A stretch of 64,000 nt of DNA from Heterostelium multicystogenum (GCA_003667245.1 RCNN01000246.1:1-64000); one strand, 5' to 3'; numbered from the stretch's first letter, positions 11,152-23,562 are shown. Program-made: numbers and translations. The notes: generated by a model from the letters alone, not told the origin.

Positions 11152-12397
11152 AACATAATAAACCAATAATAACTTGTATTTGTATCCCTACCCAACAATG
11201 GAAATTTCCAAAGTAATTGGAGAAGTATATTGTCCAACGGAGTTTAGTTTTCATTTTAGTTTGCAAGTTTGATCATCTATTCAATTCCATTATTATATTT
11301 TAATTTCCATTATTATAAAATTAAATTAATAATTAACTCTATCCAGATATGTATCTTTGATTCAACACAATAACAATATAGTTTGATGTTAGATATAGGT
11401 ATAAAAACATCATCTCATCTAACTATAATCTCAATGATCAAATAAATTCTTTAATTTGTATTTTGTAAACAATTGTTTATTCATGTTAAATAAACATAAA
11501 TCAATAATATGAATTCATTTCAACTCTTTCTTTCTTTGTTGTATTTGTGATTTCTTGTGGTATTACTATTTTTTAACTAATACAAAAAAATGAACCTCTA
11601 TCAAAATGAAAAATGGGAACAACCAACAAATATACATCATAAATTATACACACACAAACACACTGATACACTAATACATAAATATGAATAAATTAATGAA
11701 AGAATGTCAGTCATCTTTTCAATTTGGTGGTAAATCTCAACAGAAAACAAATATTATTATAATAAATTTAAAACTAAATCATCATATGATGATTCAACTC
11801 AAACCACTTGAGTATGTTATACTTTCAACTAACTCGCTGGAATGATTCGTTATGGGGTCGAATAACTCAATCTCTACACAACATCCACAAACATATATGG
11901 TTTGTTAAACTTGTTGTACACTAATGGTAACATTTAAATCTTGCTTGACAGCTGCCACTCATGCTTGCTTTGTTCCAGCAGCGATGATAACATGTCATCG
12001 AACAACAATCTGATTCATGTTGCCATACACTTGTTAATTGCATTAGTAAATATTTAAAAAGAAAATTGTTAACTACAACTTTACAAAAGAATATAATAAT
12101 GTATAACAACAACGTTGTCAACTTTTTAACATTTAATAGTACACTATTCTATATCACTTATAATAAATTAACTAATATTATAATAATCATCCTGCAATTT
12201 TGTCCAATACACTTTCAGAACCAAAAATAAAATACCATTTTCCAAATATCACTATATTTGTATACAATTAGCTCAGTAATATTTATAATTTGCAATCTAG
12301 ATTTCATTATATTCATTTTCAAACTCATTTGTTTCCATTCTTGTTTCTTATTATATATATTATTTATCATATTTAATTTCCTAATTTTCCAAGTGAA
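11152..12397. other. intergenic
   Basis: About 1.2 kb of AT-rich spacer with short T and A tracts. Small frames, for example at 11921-12121 on the minus strand, look like chance. No RNA gene is recognised. Confidence 0.55.
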
Positions 12398-13506
12398 ATG
12401 GAACCCAAGTTACAATATGAAGAGCTTCCAATAATTGATATTTCATTATTGGAAACCGAAGAAGGAAAAAAGATTATTGCTGATGAAATTCACTATGCTT
12501 GTAAACAACATGGTTTCTTCTATATTAAAGATCATGGAATTGAAAAGGAACTCCTTGACAAATTGGAAGATATTTCAAGAAGGTTCTATGCACTCCCATT
12601 AGAAACAAAAATGAAATGGAAAATGGGACTTACCAACAGAGAGTGGCTTGGATTCTTTAAAGTAGGCCAAGAATACACTTATGGCTCCATCGATTGGAAA
12701 GAAGGATGGTATATCGACTGTGATAAGGAAGGAGATATCAAAGAAAGCATTGGTGCTCCTTTGTTGCCTACTCCAGAACAAGAATTAGAACACAATATTG
12801 TTGGATTCAAAGAAATAATAGAGACCTATATTAGAAGAGTTACTGCATTGGCCCAAAGTATTATGGAAGCAATGGCTTTGAGTCTCCAACTTCCAAAAGA
12901 TTTCTTTTACAAAAAATATACTTATGATCCATTCACCCAAATGGCCATGCTACATTATCCATCATTCCACGATACAACCTCACAACCAGATGATAATTCA
13001 AAAGGAGAAAAGTTTGGTACAGGTATGTAAATCATATATATCAGATGTTTTCATTTATTAATAGTTTATATTTAAAAGGTCCACATACCGATCAAGGATT
13101 CCTTACCATTTTGCATCAAGACAACGTCGGTGGATTACAAGTCCAAGTTAAAGATAAACCAGGACACTACATTGACGCTCCACCCATCCCAGGAACATTC
13201 ATTTGCAATCTTGGAGATATGCTTGACAAGTCTACCAATGGATACTATTTATCCAATGTTCATAGAGTTAAATTAAATACAACAGGAAGAGATCGTTACT
13301 CTTTTGCTTTCTTTTTTGATCCAAATCTTGACTCTGTACCCGAGTTGATTCCATCAGAATATGTCAAGAAAGGAGAAAAAACCAGAGAGATGGATCGACA
13401 AAATATCCACGAAGGTTTCTCTGGAACCTATGGTGACTATTTCATGGCCAAGATTGGTAGAATCTTCCCAGACTATGTATATAAATCAACCGGAAAATTA
13501 ACATAA
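12398..13506 (+). CDS. 2-oxoglutarate/Fe(II)-dependent oxygenase (isopenicillin-N-synthase family)
   Basis: Two exons, 12398-13022 and 13079-13506, joined across a 56-base intron (GTATGT...AAAAG), give an undamaged 350-residue protein. The N-terminal DIOX_N region is visible (LPIIDISLLE, HGFFYIKDHGI). The C-terminal jelly roll carries the iron ligands His and Asp in PHTDQG (about residues 211-213) and the distal His in NVHRV (about 271). The 2-oxoglutarate-binding RYSF motif follows at about 281. Length and order match the non-haem iron oxygenases related to isopenicillin N synthase and plant flavonol or gibberellin oxidases. The substrate cannot be told from sequence. There is no signal peptide, so it is probably cytosolic. 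Confidence 0.93.
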
Positions 13507-13716
13507 ACTTTCGATTTTAAAATCAACAACTCCCTCCCCTAACTAATTCACAAGAACAATACAAAGAAGAATAATTAATTAAAGTATAGCAATCAAGTCG
13601 ATTTCTATTTATTTAATTAATAAATAAATAATCAATCATATCATAATAAAAGAAATAAACAATAAATAATTAATTAAATTAAAGGATTTAATAAAATCAT
13701 CAGTATATTGATTGAA

Positions 13717-13751
13717 AGATTAATAATATAAATCATTTATATTATTAATCT
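13717..13751. repeat. 17-bp perfect AT palindrome with one-base centre
   Basis: The left arm 13717-13733 is the exact reverse complement of 13735-13751, with a single C at 13734. It lies about 210 bases downstream of the oxygenase gene. It would form a strong AT hairpin or cruciform; a role in 3' processing is possible but not shown. Confidence 0.8.
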
Positions 13752-14082
13752 AAAACAACATGGGTTTCAATCATCATCGTAATTGATGTTTTGGAATAAC
13801 CTACATACACACTCCATATTTGGCAAAGCCAGTGTCATCCAGTCAATGACATTATTTATTAAATCAACAAAATATCACATGTCGCTCTCAATTGTTCTAA
13901 ATCTAAAATATAAAAGGAAATAAAATTAATTTCGATGAAAATTATATTTTGAATGGAAAGATGATGACAAATAGGTCTTTTGATCTTAAAAATTCAAATT
14001 CATTTTTTAATTTTATTGAATTTAATTTTATTTTATTTTTAATTTAATTTCCCAATATAATGAGAAATTGACATTTTGTGTA

Positions 14083-14150
14083 TTAATCGTTGATTGAAGA
14101 CACACGGTGTGGGGCAGGGGGGACCTAATTTTGTGAACTGCCCCGATTAA
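14083..14150. ncRNA. candidate structured RNA, GC-rich hairpin
   Basis: In a region of almost pure A/T, GGGGCAG (14111-14117) pairs with CTGCCCC (14138-14144) around a 20-base loop. The flanks TTAATCG (14083-14089) and GATTAA (14145-14150) extend the pairing beyond a bulge. Base composition and pairing suggest a structured RNA or regulatory hairpin. CCCAATATAA at 14051-14060 only loosely resembles a dictyostelid upstream small-RNA element. No known RNA family is recognised. Confidence 0.3.
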
Positions 14151-17100
14151 CCTTCAAAAAAAGCAATTGCTGATTCGTGCAATGAGATATCACAACTCTT
14201 CAATTCAGCATCTGTCAACAAAATAATCAATCCATCAATACATTATGATCATTTCATTCACATCTCACTTTCAACAACATCAACAATAACAAACACACAA
14301 TAACAACAATAACAATCTACTGTACATATTTATCTAAATCTATTTATACACATCACAAGAAACAAATAAACTTTAATCACTTACCAGTTTATAAGTAGTA
14401 ATATTTATAAAAGTAATAGTATCATATTATATCTATCTAATTTCTTTCATTGTAAATATTTTATCTATAATAATAATAATAGCATTTCATATCATAATCA
14501 TCTTTTTATTATTAATAAATAATACATTAAATTTACATTAAATTAAGAAATAATAAATTAAAAATATCAAAAGAGGTAAATATTCTTTGGTTTTTATTCT
14601 AAAAGGTTTTGTTAGTTGTTGTTTTTCTTTTTTCAATCAAAAGTAACATTTATAGCAATGAATTGAATAGATCTACTAATCAATCATGATTTAATATTAA
14701 TGATAATTCTTATTTTAATTTAATATCTTCTTTGTTTTGTTTGTATTGTTTTTGATTTATATCAATAATAACATAAAATTACAACACATTCCACAATAAT
14801 ATTCTTAATTGACTCAATAATAATAATATTAATAAATATTTATTATAATTAATAATAATTCCCAATTTTATATATATCTAAATTATATATTAATACTATT
14901 ATTATCAGTATATTTAAATTATATAAAATTCAATTAAAAATATACATTATTAAAATATGATAATAATTATATATAATTATTTAATTATTATTAATTCTAT
15001 TTTTAAATTAATGTATTTTACTTAGAAGTAACAAGTAATTAGTAGTACGTATTTGAATTGTTTGATTGATTAGATAGAATTTGTTTCATTTTTTCCTTAT
15101 CTTTCATATTATTCGATTGGCTGGATATAACTTTAAGATAGTTGCTACTTTTCACAATCTTACAATATTGTATATCTAGTGTTATCCTGCGTATCCATAA
15201 TTAATTCCATCAATTTATCATCCACATATAAATAATAAAAATAATAATAAAATATACATAACCCCAGAAATAATAATAATATTAATAATAATACAATTTA
15301 TAGATTGTGTGCTTATCAATCTATTTTACTTGTATGGTTTTTTGATTATTTCGGAGACATCTTTTGATATAGAAATATAAATCAATTTGATTCACTACTC
15401 CCACTCATTTATATAAATGTATTACTTAAATTCATATATTTGTGATCATTATGATCAGAAATAAGGATCAACAAACATCATGGTTTCAATCAGATTTATC
15501 CAATCCCAACAAAAAGAGAATGAAGTAATCAATCATCTGTGGTTGTTCTGATTGACACACATCTTACTCAGATGAATTGATTGATTAGAATGGCTCACAT
15601 ATTTTCAGACATGAGCAAACTAATCCAATTCTCATTGCACCACAAATATTTGACAACAATCATCATCCTCTAAGGTCAATTCCAATTCAATATTTTGAAC
15701 CAATTAATATGATAGCTACAATAGTATAATAGTTGTGTTTTTTAAATATTCATTCTAACCCATTTAAACAACACTAAAAAGTGTACATACCTATCTATCT
15801 ATTTATTAGATATAATCAATAAACCAGTCGTGCAATTCAAACAAAACACACAACAACTACAAGTATTTCTGTTAAATTTAAAATTAAAAGTGTAATACTT
15901 GTATGTATTTATATACTATAATTTTTAATGGGTGAATGTATCTATGTGTATGTTTGTGTGGTGAATGAAAATCATAATTATATAAATATAAATATCATAT
16001 TGTACACCACACTCTAATGATTAAATATCACGATGATTATGATGATGACAGCAATGATGATAATGATGATGATTATGTTGGATGAATTGGACTGACATCA
16101 AACAACAACAACAACAACACAATCTTACCACCAAAAATTTGAATGACAACAACAATTAAATCGATAATTATTGTTTGCTTATGTTATGTTTTCCGTAGAC
16201 ACCACCCAAAGTTGTTCCAATTCAATTGATACAATGCATTAATCCAATGATATTAAACACCCCTTCGATTATCATATTATTTTGATATATTCACCCACAT
16301 TTGAAACGATTGCATATACCCCTCAGCTATTATTAATTATATGATTTATTCATACACTTTTGTCTATTTCCTGTTTCAGATGATACATATTAATCTATTT
16401 ATACATATTAATACCATAAATCAACACCACACCACACACACCACCAAAACACACTGGTCAAATTCATTCCAAATTCAATTCTATTGTTCATTAATTTTCT
16501 TTCTAATTCTAATTTTATTTATTTATTATATTCTTTATTTTCTTTTTATTTATTTATTATTTTTAGATTTTAGAAATAATAATAATTTTATTTATTTATT
16601 TATTTATTATTTTTATTTATTTGATATATAACTTATTTTTAGAATACCATATTTATATTTATATATATAAATCAAAATTATTATTGGTGTTTTTTTTTAA
16701 TTGACAAATAAGGTAATTATATTTTGTATTATTACAAAAAAAAAACAAATATCAATCAATCTTAAATTTAACATAATTAATAATTATTATTATAATCAAA
16801 ATAATATATATTTGTAATTAAAAGTTTGGATGATGTCAGATTAATTCGATACATTTTATTATATTCAATTGAAATTCATTGTATGATTTTTGATTTTTTA
16901 TTAAGAGTAGATACCACCTCATTTTCAACCAATAAATTGTTGGTGGAAGATTAAAGATATTTTCATTGTTATTGATGAACAAATATATGATATAATGGAC
17001 GATTGTTATAATTTATTAAACTACCTCTCGATTACAATATTAATATTTTTTTACATCAATAGGTTAACTCATTTTTACAATATCATAATATTATTTTAAA

Positions 17101-17235
17101 TTACTTCAACAAAAAAACTATATAATAGAATCAACAATCACTACAACTATTTAATTCACCTCATTGATAAGGAAAAGTCAGAGAAATTTTAAAATATATA
17201 TATTTAATTTGATTCCAGTGTATTTACATATAAAG

Positions 17236-18768
17236 ATGGCCGATGTAATTCATACCACTATTAGATCATACGGACAAAAACCAGGATCTATATCTTCAGG
17301 AAATACTCAAATGGGAGTCAAAAAAGATGGAATTCAAGATTCAATTTTACCAATTTTACATTACCAGCACCCACTGGAAATAGTAGTAATCATACAATCA
17401 GTAATATTATTAATAGAGAACCATCCCCTGTAAATAATCTGCCATCGATGTTGTCAGCTGGAGGACCATGTTATATGTGTAAAACTACAAAAGAGTCCGT
17501 TCTGGGAAGAGTATCATCAGAAAACCATATTGTGCCAACTGCTTCAAACGATCTATTGACAACAAACACATGCAATCATCTTCATCCTCTTCATCACTTT
17601 TTTTCTGCTCTATCTTCACATGGTGGTTCTATTAATCCACCACCATTTTCGAAACTTTCAAATACTCTCGAAAAAAAAATTCTCAGGTAATGCTTCAATG
17701 GCATCTCACTCATCATCCATTCCATCAAACAATAGCAATATGATTTCCATTCCATCACAACCATCCAAAGCTTTCATCACTTCTTTACTCTATGACCTTA
17801 ATCATTCTCATGAATACATGGCCGAATCTGGAGACTTTGAGAGCAATCCTGAACAATACTACTGTAAATTCTGTGACAAAACATGGCCCTCATCATACTT
17901 TAAGAACAAACAATCATTTGGTGCACATTGTTCTAACTGTTCAAGAAAGAGAAAGCAAAGAGATGACGGTTTCCCATTTGTACCAGAGATCAATAATGAA
18001 AAGCGTCAACGTCGTGGAGATGAATCTTCTTCTGACATTGAAGAGAGTGATATCTGGTCCTATCCTGAGGACACTCATCGTATCCCATCTTCATCACCCT
18101 ATTCCCCCCATCAAAGTTACTCTTCACCTACACACTCACCAGTCTTGGGAAGTGGTGCAATTGGTGATGGTCTAAGATTTGGCCTTCTAGATGTCATTGA
18201 AGATAAGATTGCCGAAGAGAATGAATTGGAATTCATGAGAAAGGATCTCAAGAATCTTGGTTCCGAAATTATCATTCAAGATATCAAAAAAGACAAAGAA
18301 CTCCAAGACCTGAAAATTGCTCTCTCCAAAGACATCCGTGAAACCGAATCGAGAGTGATGGAAGATATCAATGAAAAGAATGTAGACGAAGAGAAATTGT
18401 TTTAAAAAAATGAAAGAAGAACTTTTTGCAGAGTACCAAAGCCTAGAAAACAAATTAAATGAAGAAATAGAGAAAGCCAAAAATTCCAGAAAGAAAAGTC
18501 CCCCAATGATCCAGTCGAAAGCAACGAAGAGATTAACAGAACCATCGCCAGCATCAAATCGATCATGGGAGAGAAACTACAAACATTGAGCAACACACTA
18601 ATCACACAGAGTCGCGAATTAGAACGACTAGTATCACTAGAGACAAAAGAGTGCGAGAAACATGTAAATAAGAAATTTGATGACATTAAGAAAGATTTAA
18701 ACGATTTTACAGATGGTCTTAGTGGCTCATTCGATTTGGTAGAAACATTAATACAACAAAACCAATAA
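17236..18768 (+). CDS. protein with two CxxC zinc fingers and a C-terminal coiled coil (GATA-like)
   Basis: It starts at ATG 17236 ([13 protein letters not shown]). The first finger is CYMC (about 17469) followed, after adding one A in an A-run near 17487, by KPYCANC (about 17535). This gives C-x2-C-x17-C-x2-C, the GATA-type spacing. A Ser-rich linker leads to a second finger, [15 protein letters not shown]...HCSNC (about 17863-17944), then a basic KRKQR stretch that could be nuclear-targeting. An acidic Ser/Pro region follows, and then a long Glu/Lys coiled coil to the stop at 18768. Frame changes lie near 17345, 17487, about 17600, the A7 run at 18404-18410 and 18500-18507. A nuclear DNA-binding role is inferred. 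I do not know a named homologue. Confidence 0.6.
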
Positions 18769-18825
18769 AAATTATAAACCAATATATATTATACATAAAA
18801 TCTGTACAAAACAAAAAAGAATTGT

Positions 18826-19494
18826 TTAATTTATTGGATTTCCTTTTCTGTCCGTTATAGCTGAGAAATAGGCCGGCGATAGATAACCATTGCTATCGCC
18901 TGCACACAAAACAACACCGTTTTTCGAGAGATAGAAGGGTATTTCCATCATCCAAAGCCTTCTGTAAATTTATGTGGATAACTATCTCGCAATTACCACG
19001 CATTCCTGATACAACATCGCCATGGTCTCCAGTTGCGAAATGAATGTGATTTCTATCCATCTTATTCAAGCCTTTTGATTTGATTGATACCAAATGCTTT
19101 CTGTAAGTTCCATGTATGACAGAAGGTACATCATGTACTGATTCAATTCTCTTTATATCTACATCATCTACATGTTTCAAAGTATGTCCTTGATTGGCAC
19201 GTATTGATAAAACACCATTTATTTCTTCCAAATGATATCTCTTCTTATCATTGTATCAACGATTTCTTTAAATGATCATAATATTTAGTATAATTTTTGC
19301 AACACTTTTAATCAAGTTTATGATTTACCTTTTAGTTTTTTCAAGAGTAACTCCTCTTAGTTGCTTATGATTCAATACATCGTCGACTTTTACAAAACCT
19401 TCTTTTGATATAGCTAATCCTTCTTTAACAGCACCATGTCTGAGTAAATATGATAGGTTTTAGAGATTCTTACTGATTCTGATTCTTTAGACAT
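18826..19494 (-). CDS. tpt1: tRNA 2'-phosphotransferase (Tpt1/KptA family)
   Basis: Tpt1 transfers the splice-junction 2'-phosphate of spliced tRNA to NAD+. Reading from ATG 19494, MSKESES leads to LSYLLRHGAVKEGL, the N-terminal Arg-His motif of the family. An intron near 19260-19335 follows, then IRANQGHTLKHV, the core VIHGTYRKHLVSIKSKGL, and NHIHFATGDHGDVVSGMR. The C-terminus is LSKNGVVLCAGDSNGYLSPAYF, with the stop at 18826. The catalytic Arg-His, IRANQGH and HGT motifs are all visible. Single-base shifts are needed near 19460, 19245 and 18945. The gene is convergent with the zinc-finger gene, with only 57 bases between stops. The usual enzyme is about 200-250 residues, which fits. Confidence 0.85.
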
Positions 19495-19684
19495 TTCTAA
19501 TTATATTTTCTTGATTTATCTCACTCGTAATTTTATTTAACAATCATTTTAACACTTAGGGTTGCTTATATAAAGTAAATCAAATTTATATTTGCAAACT
19601 CATTTAAAATATCAAAGAAAATAATCAGAAAAGTTGAAATTTGCTAAAAATGTTTGAAATTTCAAGGTTTAAAGTTTTTGACAT

Positions 19685-21507
19685 TTATTGCTTAATAACT
19701 ATGGTTGATGCACAGAATGATCGATCCGACTGGTCATCTTTAAGAATTGGGTACCAAGTGTTGCTTTCAACAGAATACATAAAGTTGTGATCTTTTCCTT
19801 GGAGGGAGTAAATGTAGTTCTTCATTTTCACTAACATGATGATAGAGATGAGTTGGTGTTGGCGCTAATGTTCTTGGTAGGACTGAGCATTTTCACTTGA
19901 ATGGTTTCAATGTTGATTCTGATAAAGTGGGTTGAAGACTGAATGTAGATGTTACCTTTGCCATCGAAACACGAAATTCGAGCATTTGGAACATATTGTA
20001 GCAAATCAATGGGGAGGCCAGTCGTTGTGAAATTTACGGGGTCAAACTTAATGATACGCTTCTGAATAGGTATCATTGAGTACAACAGACCCTTGTAGAA
20101 GAAGGAGAGATGGTGGTAGGAGGTGTTGTTGATTGTGGCGTACTTTTCAAACTTCATTGTCCTGATGTGGTATCTAAAGATGTTGGTATTCGACTTTATA
20201 TTGCCATCGAGTAAATAGATGTAATCCTTGCCATCATAACAAACTGAGACGCAATTACATTCACCTACGCCAATCATTTCAGAGTCAATGTCAATTGATT
20301 TACTGGTAATGGAGAATCGCTGATATCTGTTTGATCGCTGAAGTCCTCCTCCAAACTTATAGATAAAGTCCTCAATGGCGATGATCGAGTTAAATGACCA
20401 CCTGTCTTCCGACTTGAATGGGAGGTATTCTGCTTTTAGTTTTGAAATTGGAAGAGTGCCTTGGAAATTGGATATTGGAATAAGTGAAATTTTATATTCA
20501 TTGTCCGTCGAGAATAGATAGGTCACTTTTGAAATTTTCTTTGGTACACTGCTTTGTCCATGAGATCCAACTTGACACAGAGTCCAATGTCATTTTTAAT
20601 GTTGGAGATAAGCTGGTGATTGACATTGACTACATAGAGGCTCTGCGCATTAACCTCACTCTTTAGTCCAAAATTCATCTTTGACAGACGTCTATGCTGG
20701 AGAAACAAACTCAACAATGCACCATTACTATTGATGCCGCTGCTGCTATTTTCTGGGACATATAATACAGTATGTCCACATTTATGTATAAAAATCTGCC
20801 AAACTTTTTGATTCTTCAAGCAACTTGATGACATAGATATTTTGATACTTGTCCGTAGTATCAGTAATTGACATTGTGTCATCAGTGGAAATGGAAGCAT
20901 CGGAATCCAAATCAAAGAATTACTCCTTCTGGTAAAGAAGGAGGTTGTGGCCGTTGAGTTGTTGGTTAGATTTGGCATAGTTGGTTGTTGCTGTGGTTGT
21001 TGTTCAGAGCTGTTATTAATTTGCTTTCCAACTTGTTTGATGATATAATTCAATGATCTCAATTCAGCAATTTGGTTATTTATTTGCTGTTCCAAAATCT
21101 CTTTATCTGTGACGATCGGCTTCTTCAAACTTGTGCTCCTGCACAACTAGAAATTCATGTAGTTCTTGAAACTTTGTTAGTAATTTCATTCTCAGCACTT
21201 GAAAGCTGTTGGTAGATTGCAACCTTTGATTGTATATATTTGCAAATAAATCATCGATATTTGCAAACTGTACATCACCAAGTATACCACTATTACTATT
21301 ACTATCACTCGTATTAACTGGTAAACTAACACTATTACTATTACTATTGCCATTGATATGATTTATATTGATTAGCTTTGCTTTTATATCATCTAAATGG
21401 TCGAAATAGTGGCCATTATGTTGAGGTGTACATCTTGAACATAAGATAGCATCACAATTTAAACAGATAAGTTTACATGTTTTTTGATGTACTAGACATC
21501 TCTCCAT
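19685..21507 (-). CDS. B-box zinc finger / Kelch-like protein
   Basis: ATG 21507 starts CLVHQKTCKLICLNCDAILC, then C and H ligands continuing into HNGHYFDHLDD: a B-box zinc finger in the first 45 residues. A Ser/Asn-rich linker and a coiled-coil segment (EILEQQINNQIAELRSLNYI) follow. Next come Kelch-like beta repeats (DYIYLLDGN, NIFRYHIRTMKFEKY, GKGNIYIQSS). A final repeat, MKNYIYSLQGKDHNF...NTWYPI, is read in another frame and ends at 19685. This architecture is common in dictyostelids and may act as a ubiquitin-ligase or scaffold type; the exact role is unknown. Frame changes lie near 21110-21140, 20880-20900, 20530 and 19840. Confidence 0.75.
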
Positions 21508-22204
21508 ATTGTAGGGGATAGATGATATTAATTTGACAATATATATATTAAATGCTACCGTTAAAGTATCAAATAATCAAACAAAGAAAGTGTTTTCTAA
21601 ATATGTATGTTTCTATGTATGTAGGTATGTATTGTATTGTATGTATGCACTGTGATAATTTTCACAATTTTATACTTTTGACACTTTTGTCCACCCTCTT
21701 TTTGACACTTGTTTTTCCATGAATGATTTATTGTACCATCCATCAATTTCAAGCAGCAATCGAATTTTTGATCAATCAATGAGGTCAAATTTTGTAATGG
21801 TCTTGTTGTTATTTTACAGGGTCCTCCATTTCATTGTTATCGTCAAGTTTAGTAATCTGGGTTGACTACAATTCCTCGTGTGGTGGGTTTCTACCTTGAT
21901 ATACATATTTATTGTTGGACTGGCCAATACTCTGGATTTGAGTATTCTCAAATCTACGTGTTGTTATCTCGAGATACCTAAGTAATGACATTAGTGAAGC
22001 TTCATATCATGAATATCAACAATGTTCAACTTTAGTAGAACCAATAAATTAAAGACTGTTTTGGTGACTCACCAATCCACCAATCGATATTCAATTTTGA
22101 GGAATATAAATGTTAAGCAAAACAGTCTTTAAATTTAATGTAATTCGATTAACATATATTAGATCGATTTACTTTGGATAATTATAATAAGACTAATATC
22201 AATA
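21508..22204. other. intergenic, with an inverted repeat
   Basis: Divergent spacer between the B-box gene and the PDI-like gene. It contains the inverted repeat at 22050-22131 and a moderately complex stretch at 21800-22020 with no convincing frame. The 63-codon minus frame at 21597-21788 is weak. Confidence 0.5.
22050..22131. repeat. 14-bp perfect inverted repeat, 54-base spacer
   Basis: TAAAGACTGTTTTG at 22050-22063 is matched exactly in reverse complement at 22118-22131. It lies about 75 bases before the PDI-like start, so it could fold in a 5' leader or be an operator-like pair. It could also be the ends of a tiny mobile-element relic; no target-site duplication is obvious. Confidence 0.6.
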
Positions 22205-23145
22205 ATGATTAACAATAATATCTCTTTAATACTATTATCTCTTTTATTATCAACTTTAATAGTATCTGTTATTCTTCATCATCATCATCATTACATCATC
22301 CTCTGTTAATGATGTTGTATGGCCTCCAGGAGTTCAACTCTTAAATAAAGATAACTTTGAACAATATATCATAGATGCAAAAAGCAAACAATCAATCCGT
22401 TATAGTTTCTTTATATTGGCGAAGAGATCCTGACCATGTCCTACTACCCAATTACCCTAACAAGAAAATTTAAGCGATCACCAGATTATTTTAGTAAGAA
22501 TTGTTGATTGCTATGAGAATGAACAACTCTGTCTCAACTTAATTGATCAAGCCAAGATCACAAAGACTCAGGATTTAATTGACTTACTCTATAGAGCATC
22601 AGATGCACTGGGTTCTCCTCCAATTAGGTATTCACTCCGGAAGAATATTAGAATGATTTGATGCGCGATTCTTACTAACACAAGTCGATATAATCACATA
22701 ATTTAGTATTATTGACCATAGTCCTCTTGATATCTACAGAGAACTATCGATACCTGTACCGCTTGTCGAATTGAATGCATCGAATTTCGAATCTGTTGTC
22801 TACAACAGCAATAAGACAGTCCTTGTTCAATTCTATACAAGCTATAGTGGACATGATAAAATACATACAACAGCCTTTGAAAGACTCTCAACAATATATG
22901 CGAATGATTCAGATATCATCATTGCTCGTATTGATTGTGCACTGGGTCTCGATCCTAAATCAGGAGTTAATTGTGAGCTATTCGGAAATCCTCATTCACT
23001 TCCCCTTGCTTTTCTATATTCAAAACGTCGTCAACAATGTATTATCTATCCTGGATATTTAAATGTCTTGCCTCTAAGCTCTTTATTGAAGATGATCGCT
23101 CAAGAAATGAATTTAAGAAATACTATGAATCTGATGATACATTGA
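22205..23145 (+). CDS. PDI/thioredoxin-like protein without CxxC (redox-inactive)
   Basis: ATG 22205 gives a signal peptide (NNNISLILLSLLLSTLIVSV). A first thioredoxin-like unit follows (LLNKDNFEQYI, VIVSLYWRRDPDHVL, IILVRIVDCYEN). A second unit (VELNASNFESVV, TVLVQFYTSYSGHDK, IIIARIDCALG, a probable cis-Pro region, YPGYL, SLLKMIAQEM) begins just after an intron at 22628-22706. In ordinary PDI the motif is PWCGHCK; here it is SYSGHDK, so both cysteines are replaced while Gly-His and Lys remain. The first unit also lacks CxxC. It is probably an ER-lumen chaperone-like or structural PDI relative. Frame changes lie near 22290, 22390 and 22470. An alternative last frame would end at 23148. Confidence 0.72.
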
Positions 23146-23148
23146 TTT

Positions 23149-23562
23149 GATTAAAAAAAAAAGGTCAATCAATAAAATCTTTTAATCTAGATAGGTTACA
23201 GGTTGGCTGACCTCTCATAGCAAAACAAGGGAGTAATATTCCCTTCTGGCGATCAATTCAGATTCCATGGAAACTCATATCTGTATCATAATAAATCATT
23301 TTATTTTTCCAATAAAAAAAATAACTATTTACATTCCAAATGAATATTGAGGATTGACTTGGTATTGTTGGTTTGAATCATGTTATCTTGCTATCTTGCT
23401 ATCTTGTTGTCCACTTATTAATTGTATCGATCTGATTTACATGTATTACTATTTGTATTTCCTCATTCCTTTCGAATGTATTATCAATCCATGTTCAGCA
23501 CTGGGTTTTATGTATGATCTCTTATTCTTCCATCAGCTCTTCTTCTAGAGGAGTCCTCATTT
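23149..23562. other. intergenic
   Basis: Between convergent genes. It has short local inverted repeats (for example GGTTGGCTGACC near 23200 and GGGAGTAATATTCCC near 23230) but no coding frame I can support. Confidence 0.5.

Larger units (their letters stand above)
13507..17163. other. 3.6-kb non-coding region
   Basis: No supportable protein gene. It contains a 17-bp palindrome (13717-13751), a GC-rich hairpin (14083-14150), many TTAT/ATAA microsatellite-like tracts (for example TTTA repeats near 16585-16620), and pockets of more complex sequence near 13755-13900, 15440-15670 and 16015-16210 that are not coding. The frame at 16341-16631 is low-complexity. Confidence 0.6.

Noticed and set aside
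16341..16631. 96-codon plus-strand frame
   Set aside because: Made of TTTA/TTAT low-complexity sequence rich in Phe, Leu, Ile and Tyr; no family or codon signal.
21597..21788. 63-codon minus frame upstream of the B-box gene
   Set aside because: Partly built from TATGTA repeats; the first half looks coding-like but has no domain or partner exons.
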